From Gonapodya prolifera JEL478 (taxonomy: Eukaryota; Monoblepharomycota; Monoblepharidomycetes; Monoblepharidales; Gonapodyaceae): 64,000 nt of DNA. Below the pieces are notes generated by a model. The model saw only the letters and a program-made list of their open reading frames with translations. It did no database searches and was not told the origin of the DNA. Each line of letters starts with the position of its first letter. Position 1 is the stretch's first letter. The position numbers and the translations under genes were made by a program. Shown here piece by piece: positions 48,526 through 59,304 of this stretch. The stretch lies in the NCBI GenBank assembly GCA_001574975.1, contig KQ965742.1:129696-193695 (forward strand), read 5' to 3'.

Positions 48526-49806
48526 TCATCCCGAAGCATTGCCAGCCCTCCAGGCGGCCCAAATTCCCGAGGCGAGACTTGCACCCCCGAGTACGTGCCA
48601 CAGGCTGTGTGTTGGGGCCCAGCCCTTCCGGTCCGCAACAAAGCATCCTACTCCGAGAAGTCCGGTCACCACTGCCGTCGGACTCCCGACCATGAAATAG
48701 GCATATGCGAGGAACGGCATACATAAAGCACATAGCTGCACAGCGAGTTTGGCTGTTCGCTCCCAGGAATAGATAAATATGGAAAGAATAAATAGCGAGA
48801 CGAAGAGCGGAGTAAGAGGGTTGATGAGGATCGGGTGAGGGTGGTGAGACGACAGAAGGTAGATGGTTTGCTAAAGAAGCAGGAACATAATCGAATCAGA
48901 AAACGATTAAAAAACGCAAGAAGCGAACCGCAAGCCGGCACACCCAAGTAACATCGAATTCGTCTGAGTTCTGGGACTGGAGCTGACACCCACCAAATAA
49001 GCCATAACAGTCGCCATACACGTGTCTGCCGCGCTCAAGATTCTCCACAACGTTGCATGATACGACGCGCTGACCAGAGCCGTCACAGCGCTGGCGATGA
49101 CGGCCAACCCCAGGAGCGGATCGATGGAGTGGAGCGGCGCGACGGCGAGGATCGACAGGGGCATCGCAAAGAAGAGCGACGTCCATGCACAGTGGAATTC
49201 GGCGATGGACGGGTGCAGTGCGTACTTGGTTTCGAGCGTGACGATGGTGGCGGGGAGGAAGAGACGAGTCGAGAGAGGTAGGTCCGAAGAGGTGGTGGCG
49301 TCCAGTTTGGAAGCAGGAGCGGAAGCTAGAGTAGGAGCAGAAGGCCGCGAGGGTAGGCGTTTTACGCGGTGGTTGGAACAGGAGCATTCGCGTCCAATGA
49401 GGTCGAGGACTTCGTGGACGAATGTCTGTGCAGTCGGTGAAAATGAATGTGAATGTAGTGACACACGTGCGAGACTGAGCGTACGTCGACAGCTCACCTT
49501 GACGCCTTCCTTTACGAGCTTCCATCCGCTTACGGCGATTTCGTGCCCCACCAATGTCCAGTGCACCCGTTGGGTCCTCTGCTTCGAGTGGTGCTCCTCA
49601 TGCTCGTGCTCTCGGCTAGTGTCATCTTCATGGTGGCGTTTTGGACTGTCCGCATTCCCCAATCCAGAAACCGACATGGCCCAGAGTGCCCATGACCTTC
49701 CACGTCGGTACACTTGGGCTTCCCCGGATCGCAACGCTCCGCCGTACGAGACCGGTACCCACACGGGAACCCAGCGACGGGACGATGCTGTGTTTGCTGG
49801 TTCCAC
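48526..49806 (-). CDS. Multi-span membrane protein, CREST superfamily-like
   Basis: The frame from 49806 contains a His/Glu-rich stretch (EHEHEEHHSKQ, about 49600) and a WKLVKEGVK segment, then an intron and TFVHEVLDLIGRECSC. Hydrophobic segments follow: FHCAWTSLFFAMPLSILAVA, LLGLAVIASAVTALVSASYH, CMATVMAYLVGV, a middle exon with FVSLFILSIFIYSW, LCALCMPFLAYAYFMVG and GLLGVGCFVA. The last exon has HSLWHVLGGASLASG and stops at 48526. The S..YH motif, a following Asp (AAD) and HxxxH (HSLWH) match the metal-binding set of the CREST superfamily (alkaline ceramidase, PAQR, Per1, TMEM8). A lipid or GPI-linked hydrolase is plausible, but the exact family is not fixed. Confidence 0.65.
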
Positions 49807-50623
49807 TCCAGAGCGAGGAGCTCCGCGAGATCCGGTGCGGTTCCGCGATCGAGCTGGAGATTGAGGCTCTAACGAAGGATCCAGAATATGATGGATTGGT
49901 GATTTGATTAGCAGACAATGAAAGTTATCCAGGAGGGAGGGGGGGAAGCATTAATAGAATCCGTTTGTAAAAGAGTTCTCCGTTTGGACATTGACCCACC
50001 TTCTCCTTGACCCACAGAGACTCCTCTACTTCTGCTCTGCAAGCCCTGGTAAGATCGAAAAGCGGATTTGTTCTTTTCCTCGAGCATCGTCGCGCCGGTG
50101 AGCTGTGGTTCCGACATGCTCGCTCGTCTCGAACGTGGGGACTCGGGCGACCTTGCGGCAGTCTCCGCATCCATGGGGTTCCCGAACGCGGGATACGCTT
50201 CGACGATGAGCGCCATCGGAGTTCAAGGGAACGCCGTCGCGTCGACCAGCGGAATGGCGGAGTGGGACGTGGCTTCCGCCTGGTGCGTGGTGGTGTGTCC
50301 TTGCCTGAGCAGAACTGCCGCACACAAACTAAATTAGATTTTCCAAAATTATCGTTTCCCAGAATTCGCCCTATTGAGTTCCGTTCTGATTGCACCTATG
50401 ATTTACTCCCATGATTTCGATTTGAAATGATATATTCGATATTTAAGGCCAATTCGATGAAGAGAGGAGACGCGAGCTGTTTATTTTCAAATGACTAGAC
50501 TTGCTGTTCAGCGACGACTTCTCTTGCCCGTTGGTTTCCCTCTTCAGTTTGTACATTCAGCGCTGACCACAGCACATGCTGTCCCCGCGAGATCGGAATG
50601 GCGTGAGAAGTTAGTGCAATTCG
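49807..50623. other. Intergenic region between divergent membrane-protein genes
   Basis: A minus frame at 50216-49908 starts MALIVEAYPAFGNPMDAETA and is Ser/Arg-rich. It could be an extra 5' exon of the CREST-like gene, but I cannot prove a splice. Otherwise nothing is supported. Confidence 0.3.
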
Positions 50624-52294
50624 ATGTCGTTTTCGTCTGCCATCGGGCTGTCCACGGTCGCGTCCCTTCCGCCGTCGGGAATCGTCCTTCTCATCGCCAG
50701 ATGCGTGCGCCTGTTCGCGTACGGCATGATCGGCATCCCGCTTGCCCTCTATCTCTCGGAGCTGGGCTTGTCGGACGTCCAGATTGGCGCCATGCTGACG
50801 CTGACGCTTGCCGGCGACGCAGTCTTTTCACTCCTCGTGTCGTGGCATGCCGATCGTGTCGGCAGGCGGGCAATGCTCGTGCTCGGGGCGATTCTGATGG
50901 CGGCAGGAGGAGCTGTTTTTGCATGGGCGCCGCTTGAAGGGGCTCAAAGGTTCGCCGTCTTGGCCGTTGCCGGAATCTTCGGTGCGTTTTGAAATCCACA
51001 AGTCTCGGTTGGACAAGGCTTGCTGATATCACTCCACCGACCGACAGGAGTCATCAGTCCATCGGGCATGGAAGTCGGGCCATTCCAAGCCCTCGAAAGC
51101 TCCTCGCTTGCTGATTTCATCCAAGACGCTAGCGACAGGACCATGGTGTTTGCCTGGTCGCAATCCTCCGCGTACCTCTCTTCCGCGCTCGGGGGACTAT
51201 GCTCCGGCCTTCTCGTCGGCGCCAGCTCACAGTACGGATTGTCCAAACTGGACAGCTACCGCCTGGTTGCGGTCTCCTACTCCGTTCTCGGCATTATGCT
51301 GGCGCTGTTGTTCCTCAGCCTGGGAAGCGACGTTGAGGTCGACAAAGACGACGACCACGCAATAACCGACCGCCTCGTCACTCGACCCGCTGCAGATGCA
51401 ACCATACCGCCGTCGTTCATGCCAACACTGGTCCACCTTTGCCTTCTCTTTGCGCTTGACGCCTTTGCTGGGTCCCTCGTGACAGGATCACTGTTGGCGT
51501 ACTGGTTCCACGTTCGATTCGATCTGAACCTCTCCCGCCTGGCACCCATTCTCTCTGCGTCGACGGTCGTCGCGGGAATCAGCACGTTGCTGGCGCCACA
51601 TGTCGCCCGGCGGATCGGACTCGTGCGCACAAGTTTGTATTTGATGGTCCGGGCCACACTCGTATGGACACACGTAATGAAGCCCCCTCTTTGCAGTGGT
51701 GTTCACACACCTCCCCTCCAACGTGCTGATTTCACTCCTCCCTTCAACGGTCCCGAACCTCTCGCTCGCCGTCACTGTCCTCTTTGCGCGATTCTCCATT
51801 TCCCAAATGGTGAGACCGGCCCTCTTCTCTGCCCCCGTTTCCCCTCTTTCCCTGCTATAACTCAACTCTTTGCTCAAGGACGTCGCGCCTCGAACCGCCT
51901 ACATCTCGTCCATCGTCCCAAGCTCATCGCGCACCGCAATCCTCGGCACGACCAATATCGTGCGGTCCGTCGCAGGCTCCCTAGGACCCGCTGCGACCGG
52001 GTGGCTGGTGGCGCGAGGCCGGTTCGATGCAGCGTTTTGGGCATGCGGCGCGATGAAAATCACATACGGTGAGCGCGCTCGCACAAAGACCGACCCGACG
52101 CATCTTGGGCACCCGTCTGACGAAGAGATTCCCCAGACTTGCTGCTTCTATGGTCGTTTGATTCGGTGAAACCCGTCAATGAGACTGTCGTGGTGGATTC
52201 GACCTCCTCGCCCGCGCCTCCGTCAGCACATGATGAAGAATCTGCCCCGGAGCAACCCAGTGCTGACGAAAGAACACCGCTTGTTCGCAAATAA
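50624..52294 (+). CDS. Major facilitator superfamily transporter
   Basis: The start is MSFSSAIGLSTVASL (50624). The first exon holds TM1-4 with GIPLALYLSELGLS, then the MFS loop motif DRVGRRAMLVLGAI (about 50855). The second exon (from about 51050) continues with GPFQALESSSLADFI, several membrane helices, a charged central loop (SDVEVDKDDDH) and LLFALDAFAGSLVTGSLLAY. Further exons have LPSNVLISLLPSTV, then APRTAYISSIVPSSSRTAI and GPAATGWLVARGRF. The cytosolic tail ends ADERTPLVRK at 52294 and carries an ER.PLV acidic dileucine-like signal, which could route it to vacuolar membranes. The substrate cannot be read from the sequence. Confidence 0.85.
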
Positions 52295-52512
52295 GGCACG
52301 GCACGTGAAAGTTTCAATTTCGGCATTCATAAAATCAAGCTGGCGTATGTATGTAATGTGTATGTAACAAGTTTGTACACAATCAAAATCGATATGATGC
52401 AACTCGAGAAAAATCAAGTATGCCAAACACTGGGAAGGGTCACAATTGTCCTGGCTCCCAGAGCCGCGAAATCGCGTAATGTTCCGGGGGCATATCTCCG
52501 AGCCAGGCGGTA

Positions 52513-55092
52513 TTACCAAACCATTTGTACGCCTGGCTCCTCTCCTTCATAACCAGCACGTTTTCCGACACCCGGCTGCCCCGAAGACCCATCTCTCTTG
52601 GCGTGGCCAGATTGGTCACCAGACGACACAGACCGATCTCGCCGACGACTCTCGGGAGGCGCAAGTCCCGCACCGCCACCGAAAAGAGACGACAGAGGCC
52701 TCCCCATCCGCTTCGATTGTGTTTGGGGTGGCCTCTCTGGTGGTCTTTCCGGTGCAGCAGCGGGTGCCGCCTTCCTCGTTTCCACAATGGATGCCAGTTC
52801 AGTCTCTGTTCTGACACAGCGGCCCCGCCAGTCATCGCGCTCCTTCTCGACCTGCGAAAGCCGGATGGCAAAGTCCCGCTCCATGGCTGCCATCCGCCGC
52901 TCCAGCTCCGACGCGTGCGCCCGCGTCTCTTCAAGCTGGCGAACAAGCTGGCCAGGTCCTGACGAGGCGAAGGAAGGGTGAGACAGCTCATGGGCCGAAG
53001 GGCTGGGGCTCGCTCGGGAGATTCCAGGGTGAGGTGGGTGCGGGCTACTTCGGGAAGGTACTGGGGTGGTTGAGTGCGAGGTCGTCGGAGTAGAGCGGCC
53101 AGGTGGGGCAACATGTGGATGAGGGGTGGTATTACCGTGACCGCTGACGTGTTGTGCGACATTTGGCGAAGTGAGTGATGAGGACGATGGAGGTGTTGGA
53201 GGAAATGTATGGCCGTCGGCACGAGTGGTATTCAACTGCCCCGAGGATGGTTGAGGGCTGGTTAGGCTACGGCCTTGTCCGTCACGTCCTCCCAACTGCC
53301 CTGAAGCGATCGAAGAGTGTGCGGTTGATGCAACAAGCGATGGGTACTGTGCGGCGCCATTAGTTAGAGGTAGTGAAACTGGAGGGAGTGAGGAAGGGGT
53401 ACCGGGAAGGAATCGGGAATCCCGTCTTGAGGACGGTGGAGGAAAGGATGACATCCCCAAGGCACCTGATCCTACTCCCGCGGAACCCAAAACGGCTGAC
53501 CCCATCCCAGAGGATGAGGGGGTAAGTGGGTACACGTGCGAGTCGCGGACAGAGCCGGGTGCCGTAACCACGGAGTTAGGTCGCAACTGAAGACTTTGGT
53601 AGGATGAAGCAGCACCCGCCGCTCGTGCTTGGAGCACGGTCGATCCAGATGGTTGCACGGTAACTGAACGGGGTGCAGCGACCTGTCCCTGTGCTTGCGA
53701 AAGACCAAGCGCCTCCAGCACGTCCCGTCTTTGAAGTCTTCGCGCCGCATCAATCACCCGATCAGTCACCAGACCTCCTTTTCGCACGAGGACACGAACT
53801 ACTTCCGCACTGACTCGCATGCGAAGCTCATCACAGCGCTCCGTACTCCATTGTGGGTCAAGCAAGCGGACTACCCCCCCCTTTTTGTTGACACGGATGT
53901 GGCCCCCGTCAAGGTCACGCTGCCAGTCTGGAATGGGGAGCCCATCGGAAGAGAGCACTCTTCCCGCGTTCACGGCAAAGGCAAGTGCGGAGTTGTAGGA
54001 AACTGAGCCGGCACAACGCTTTCGGGTCCAATCGTCGTGGGTCCAAGGAGAATGTGCATGGTATCTTCAGTCAAAACAACGGGGATGTCAGCAATTCTCA
54101 TTGTTTGAGACACAGGTCACCACAGCGACCCTCCTCTTGTGCGAAACTTACATTTGCCATTCCACGGGGTCGTTTGCGTCCGCGCCACCCTGCAACAGGG
54201 CTTGCACAATTTCCACATGTCCGCACATTATGGCACATGCAAGAGCGCTCTCCCCAAGGGTAACATCGTGACGCAATTCACCGAGGTCACGAGTGACAAC
54301 GTTGCCACCAGGACGGACCTCCCAATCCCTGTAAACCCTGCACGAAAAGCGGACCCACTTTCTTGCAGACGGCCTCGCACCACGGCTGAGAGCGTCCTTC
54401 ACTCGTGAGAGATTTCGAGCTTCCACTGCTGCTATGAGGGATGCGTCAATGTCAGATAAGGCCGGAGGAGGTCGTTGGGAAGGCGCTCGCGCATACGGAT
54501 TTCCACTCGACTGTGGCACGAAGAACTTTTTCTCGTCCTTGCTGAAAGTTTCGGACGGTTGCTTTTGTTGCAAAGTAGAACGCTCGCCTCGTGAACGAGG
54601 GGAGGAAGGTCGGGTGTCAGTAGGAGGGGGTGGCTGGGTATGTTCCAAGGCGGGCTGCTGGTACGTTTGGGGTATGAATCCAGTAGGCGGAGGAAGACCT
54701 TGGAGCTGTGGGGGCAGCGCAACGGCTGCATACTGCGCGTGCTGTGGGTGGCCGGGGAGTGCTGAGTAGGAGTTCCCCGGACGCCGTCCCCTGCTCTCGA
54801 TTGCGTCCCCCCCCGGCGGATCCCGCATCGCGCCAAAGTCCCCGGGCTCCGGGTTTGTGCGGGTGCGTCCGTGGCGCGGCGACCGTGGCCCCTCGTCCTC
54901 CTCGGTGTCGTCGTCGCCGGTGCCCCAACCCGACGCGAGCTTCGACAACGTCCAGTCCGAGTGCGGGCGGGTGAGTCCTCGCTTTCCGTTCTCCGCACGC
55001 CCGCGCCGGCCCCGCGAGAAAACGTCCATCCGCCGTTTTTTTTGCCAAATTGGGGTGGTGAGTGCCAGCGGCCCAACCCACAACCCACACAT
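52513..55092 (-). CDS. Ankyrin-like protein, paralogue 2, with C-terminal coiled coil
   Basis: The frame from 55092 (a start at MDVFSRGRRGRAENG, about 55029, is also possible) has a Pro/Ser-rich N-terminus. The family block DIDASLIAAVEARNLSRVKD with ALSRGARPSARKWV follows, then GESALACAIMCGHVEIVQAL and LQGGADANDPVEWQ. After an intron (about 54150-54006) the next exon reads YNSALAFAVNAGRV, RVNKKGGVVRLLDP and VVRVLVRKGG, in the same order as paralogue 1. A Ser/Pro-rich linker is followed by a coiled coil (LEETRAHASELERRMAAMER, about 52960-52850) and a basic tail, with the stop at 52513. The extended termini are unique to this copy. Function unknown. Confidence 0.72.
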
Positions 55093-55480
55093 CCAATTTC
55101 AACACAATACTGTCCGAAGGAGATCATGCGGTTTGCATGTTACCCATTGCTTCAAATCTAATAATTCGGAAACTGAATGCTTAGTCTGTGCCGAAGTCTC
55201 TCAATCATTATTATTCTGTCAGTGTCGCATCTCTGCTTCCGTTCACGGATACGTGTACGGTTCAGTCCAAGAGAGATCGCGTGAACTAAACTCATATGGG
55301 ACAGAGAATCGTTGAGTGTGCTAAGAGAACAGTGGACAATACGAGTGACCTGATAGCAAAGCAAAAGGTGTACAGAACAGAAGTACAAACAGAGCTTTCA
55401 AGTAAGAGAAACGGGGATCAAAAGCAAGGAGATTGCTTGGTTTGAGGTGCCACCAAAGGAGGTGCCGGTGGGGCGGCGAA

Positions 55481-56476
55481 ATGAAACCTAAAACTGGCTT
55501 TACTGCAACTCAACTCATGGCAATGGGCAGATGCCTGCTTGGAAGCAGAGGCGGACGATCGCTGAGATTGATATCAACACCTCTCAATCACCCACCCAGC
55601 TTTCCGGTCCACCCCTCTCCCTTGCTACATCATTTACAACCCTTTTCCCAATCACGAACATTATCACAGAATGATTGGGATCCGACATCACCTGACGCAC
55701 TTTTGATTGCCGCACTGGACGTGAGCTCCGATTCTTTTGCCCCTGTGATGGTGGAACGTGCCCTCACGGCCGGGGCAAACCCGAACTGCCGAAAGCGCGT
55801 GAACCTTTCCATCTCACTCCCCTCCGGCCAGAGAGGTCGTGCGACTTTGCGCGGTCCATGCGTTCTGGCAATCGCCATGAATCATGGCATTTCAACTGTT
55901 CAGACGTTGATGGATGCCGGAGCAAACCCGTCGTTGCCAGTTGAATGGGACTTGTGCTGGTCTCCACTGAGAGCGTGGGACGAGGCAGCTTGGGCTCGGG
56001 AAGACTGGCGCCTGACATATCATTTTCCTACAGCATCTCTATACGCCTTGGTGCGGGGTTGCCAGGTTGTTTTCGCAGACGGATCACGCGCTGCAGGGTG
56101 GCAAAAGGATGTGGACACGAGATGCGTGGTACGGCGCACGCGACGACCAGCCGGCTCGACGTTGGAGCTCCCGTGTCCGCGGGACCTCATTCTGGAGGCC
56201 AGGATCATCGAGCCACAATTGGACATGTACTTTGCATTCGAACGTAAAATAGCGGCACGGATTGCGGAGGAGGCGCTCACCAGCAATGGAAAGCGAGAGC
56301 CTGAACCGGACACTCTGGTGATATCCGGGGCAGGTGGTCGGAAGAGTGAACCTCGAAGGCGAAGCCGCTGGACGTCCAAGAATAGTGTTGATGGTGAGCA
56401 GTCTGGTCAACGTCACGAATGGTGTATTTCGTTTACAAACCCCAGGGGTTACCCAGTTTTGTTTGATAGTATTTGA
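55481..56476 (+). CDS. Ankyrin-like protein, paralogue 3
   Basis: A single open frame from ATG 55481 (MKPKTGFTATQLMAMGRCL) to 56476. It carries the family blocks PDALLIAALDVSSDSFAPVM, RALTAGANPNCRKRV, VLAIAMNHGISTVQTL, MDAGANPSLPVEWDL, then a tryptophan-rich stretch (RAWDEAAWAREDW). Further on are ASLYALVRG and, near the end, RIIEPQLDMYFAFERKIAAR. It is the only one of the three copies that appears intronless and in the opposite direction. It lies about 390 bp from paralogue 2, head to head. Confidence 0.72.
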   Translation: MKPKTGFTATQLMAMGRCLLGSRGGRSLRLISTPLNHPPSFPVHPSPLLHHLQPFSQSRTLSQNDWDPTSPDALLIAALDVSSDSFAPVMVERALTAGANPNCRKRVNLSISLPSGQRGRATLRGPCVLAIAMNHGISTVQTLMDAGANPSLPVEWDLCWSPLRAWDEAAWAREDWRLTYHFPTASLYALVRGCQVVFADGSRAAGWQKDVDTRCVVRRTRRPAGSTLELPCPRDLILEARIIEPQLDMYFAFERKIAARIAEEALTSNGKREPEPDTLVISGAGGRKSEPRRRSRWTSKNSVDGEQSGQRHEWCISFTNPRGYPVLFDSI

Positions 56477-56664
56477 AGCACATTTGAATGCTCGTTTGAA
56501 CCGTTGAATCTATCAATGTAATGTACATATTTAGCAACGTCTTATTACTCTATTGGCTAGATTGGTCAATTACATAAACCTTCAGGACCAATACGAAGAT
56601 TCGTTGGGTTCCGCTCGACTCACTGACTGAGCGTCACTGATAGGCCAAGGCAAGGCGTCAAACA

Positions 56665-58282
56665 TTGCCCTCCATGGCATCCTCCCCCGCACCACTATCA
56701 ACCTCTATGCGAGCTGCGTCTGTCTCGTCCATGGATCTTCCTGACCGAAGGTGGGTCCGATCGCGATTTGAGGTGTTTTCCACCACGTCGTCACTCGCAC
56801 ATCCAGGGTCTGCTGGATTTGCTATACTGACGAAACTTTGGACGATCGAGCACGTCAAGATCCGCATGAGAAGCCGAATGCGAGTCGGGCACTTCCCGCG
56901 GACGTCCGATGGGTGAATATTCGAACTGTCCCACCTCAAGTTCCGCGACAACTGAGTTCACCGTGGCCATTCACACTAGGTACGACCATGCCGCTGTACA
57001 GGTTCTCTCCACGACGTCCACGAACGTTGCCTGTTGCGGTGGCGAGACACACAGCTCGCAAGCAACTCGTCTGCTGGCACGAATGCCCCGCTCAGGTGTC
57101 CTGCTTGTAAAACACCTTACAATTTCGACGAACCGAGCGACGTTGTGTTGGAAACACTGAACTTTGTGGACAGGAGGTGGGCGCAATCATTAACCTGGCG
57201 AAGGGGTGGCATTGAGTCTACCCAAGCCATCTCGCACAGCATCTCACAAGCGGCACCATACCTTACCATATCGCTTGCGTTCATCTCTCTATATATCGTG
57301 CTGCTATCACATGGCGCTTACAGTCTGACTGCGTTTATGGGGCCAAGAGCATCTGCCCGTATTTTGATGCCACCGTCCCCCGGCCGGCCATCCTCTTGGA
57401 GGCTTTGGACAGGACTCCCGATGATCCCGGCTGCGCTCATCGCGTCTCGCCTTGAGGGCTTTGAGATGTGGCTTTTGGCCGCACCGTGGGCATGTGTGGA
57501 AAACGTCCACGAGGATGTCGTCCGGGGTTTAAGGCGGTGGCCACCAAGTGAACAAGGGGTAATAGTGCTGGCCCCATGGGTTCGGTGGGTGACAGCTCGT
57601 CTTTGGCCTTGCAACACCTCTGACAATTCATATTCAACTCATCAACAGACTTGTGTACAAACATTTATACCGTCGTTTGATCCGCTCAATGTTCCCCACA
57701 CCCCAGACGGAGCCGGCAGAACCAGCACTCGCCATCGCAAACAATGCCGCGCCCGCAGTTGCAGACGACGCAGCTGCTGCCGACAACGGAGCTGCAGCCG
57801 ACGACGAAGCAGCGGCCGCTGGAGCTGGTGGTGATCAGCCTGCCCCTGCTCGTGCGGAAAACGCCCCGACTCCTGCGGTGCGACGCCGGTCTCCCGCACG
57901 CGTACTCGCAGGCGCACTCTTTGCCCCTTCAATCGCGTCTGCATGCGGGGCCGCACTGGGGTGGTGCGTGAAAACACTACGAAGTGTTTTGGATGTGGCG
58001 AGCCCCCCGGCAGCGGCTGGTGGGCTCCCGTATCCGCCCTTCCCGGCCATTCCACCACAACTCGCGATGGAAACGGTGGTAAATGGGTCTTGGACCAACA
58101 CGGTTGAATCTGTGCTTACGTCGTTGGATATGCTGCCGACCTTCCATAAGAACATTCTGGGCTTGAGTATTGGAATTTTTCTGAGAGACGTTGTGGGTAT
58201 TGTGTGGAGGAGTAAGGATGAGAAGCAAAGGCGTCAATTAAGAGTTCTTGACTGGACGGAAGAGTCGGTTTCGGTTATTTAG
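56665..58282 (+). CDS. Membrane RING-CH E3 ubiquitin ligase, MARCH5-like
   Basis: Exon 1 (MPSMASSPAPLSTSMRAAS) ends at a GTGGGT donor. Exon 2 gives VCWICYTDETLDDRARQ with the first Cys pair and ends at RW. The next exon reads VRPCRCTGSLHDVHERCLLR with the C.C, His and Cys ligands, and then PLRCPACKTPYNF with the last pair. This C4HC3 arrangement, with the WVRPC..C.GS and CP.C..Y spacing, is that of mitochondrial MARCH5. Hydrophobic helices follow: LTISLAFISLYIVLLSHGAY (about 57270), one near WTGLPMIPAALIASRLEGF, and a C-terminal pair around VLAGALFAPSIASACGAALG and NILGLSIGIFLRDVVGIVW. An Ala-rich insertion (about 57735-57840) separates them. It likely controls outer mitochondrial or ER membrane proteins; the membrane is an inference. 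Confidence 0.87.
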
Positions 58283-58383
58283 AAGTTTTATAACCTTCAT
58301 TTCGATGATGATCAAACTATTTCTTTTCTCCCTTCCCTCCCCTCCCCCATCCTCTTTGCGATTCATCACATTGGAGCTCACAT

Positions 58384-59202
58384 ATGCAGCAACAACGGTG
58401 GCGTCGCAACAACCTGCGTCCCCGGGATCGGTTTGTGCGGGAACTCACGATTGATCTGAAAGGTCACCTGCTCACAGTAGAACAAAATGCCGAATCTGCA
58501 AGCGCTCTTTGGGATGCGAGGTTCGTGCCAAGTACGTCGGTCTATCCTAAAAGAAACAGGTGAATCGATCGAGTGAATCTGGCAGTGTAGCGCTCGCTTC
58601 GCACCTGCTTTCTTTACCTCCGGATACGTTCAACGATAAAACCATTGTGGAAATCGGAGCCGGTGTGAGTGAATCAGAGCTGGATTTGTACTCTTCATTG
58701 TAATGAAAACTGCTTGGAGTGTGGTCTCCCCGGAATTGCACTGGCGAAATATCGTGAAACGGCGGGGGTTGTCCTCTCAGAACTCTCGGAGGAACTCCAA
58801 CTCGTTCAAGCAAACGTGAAGCTGAATGAGCTGACCTCCAAGGTGGACATTGTCGATTACTATTGGGGAACAGACGTCACAAGCTGGATCAAAACAAAAC
58901 CTGACTATATTCTGGCAGCGGACGTGGTGTACGAGATTCAACATTTCGACGTCCTTGTTCAAGCGTTCGTGGATCTCTGCACTGTGTCGAACAGTACCGA
59001 TGACCCTGCGCGACGCACGACAATAATCATGGCAATGGAGCACCGCTGGAAAGACGTAGAAGCTGAATTTTGGACCCGGATGGAAAACGCAGGCTTCGTT
59101 GCGTCCGTGGTATCACGAGAAACATTGGATCCAATTTATGTTCCAGATGCAGTGGATCTATACTATATACGGAAATCTCATGAGGTGACCACGTCCGTGT
59201 AA
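58384..59202 (+). CDS. METTL21-type protein methyltransferase (Methyltransf_16)
   Basis: ATG 58384 gives MQQQRWRRNNLRPRDR. Exon 1 ends NAESALWDA, which joins across an intron to SESGSVALASHLLSLPPD with the hallmark LWDAS. The next joint gives VEIGAGCGLPGIALAK, the SAM-binding motif I, also split by an intron. Later come LSELSEELQLVQANVKLNE, VDYYWGTDV (the WG motif of the family) and YILAADVVYEIQHFDVLVQA with the (D/E)xxY-like AADVVY. The C-terminal part has IIMAMEHRWKDVEAEFW. The stop is at 59202. Family members methylate lysines on chaperones, eEF1A or VCP; which substrate applies here cannot be told. Confidence 0.88.
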
Positions 59203-59304
59203 ATACAATACCATTTTGGCAAAGAGCTTTGGTCATCCTGAGGCCTTTGGCTCGCAATCCGTGCCTCTTGTTCCGCACTCGCACGCATCCCAATAGAAGT
59301 TTCG

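Noticed and set aside
49097-49864. 255-residue plus-strand open frame
   Set aside because: It lies antisense to the exons of the CREST-like membrane protein, which has splice signals and metal-binding motifs; the plus frame has no features.
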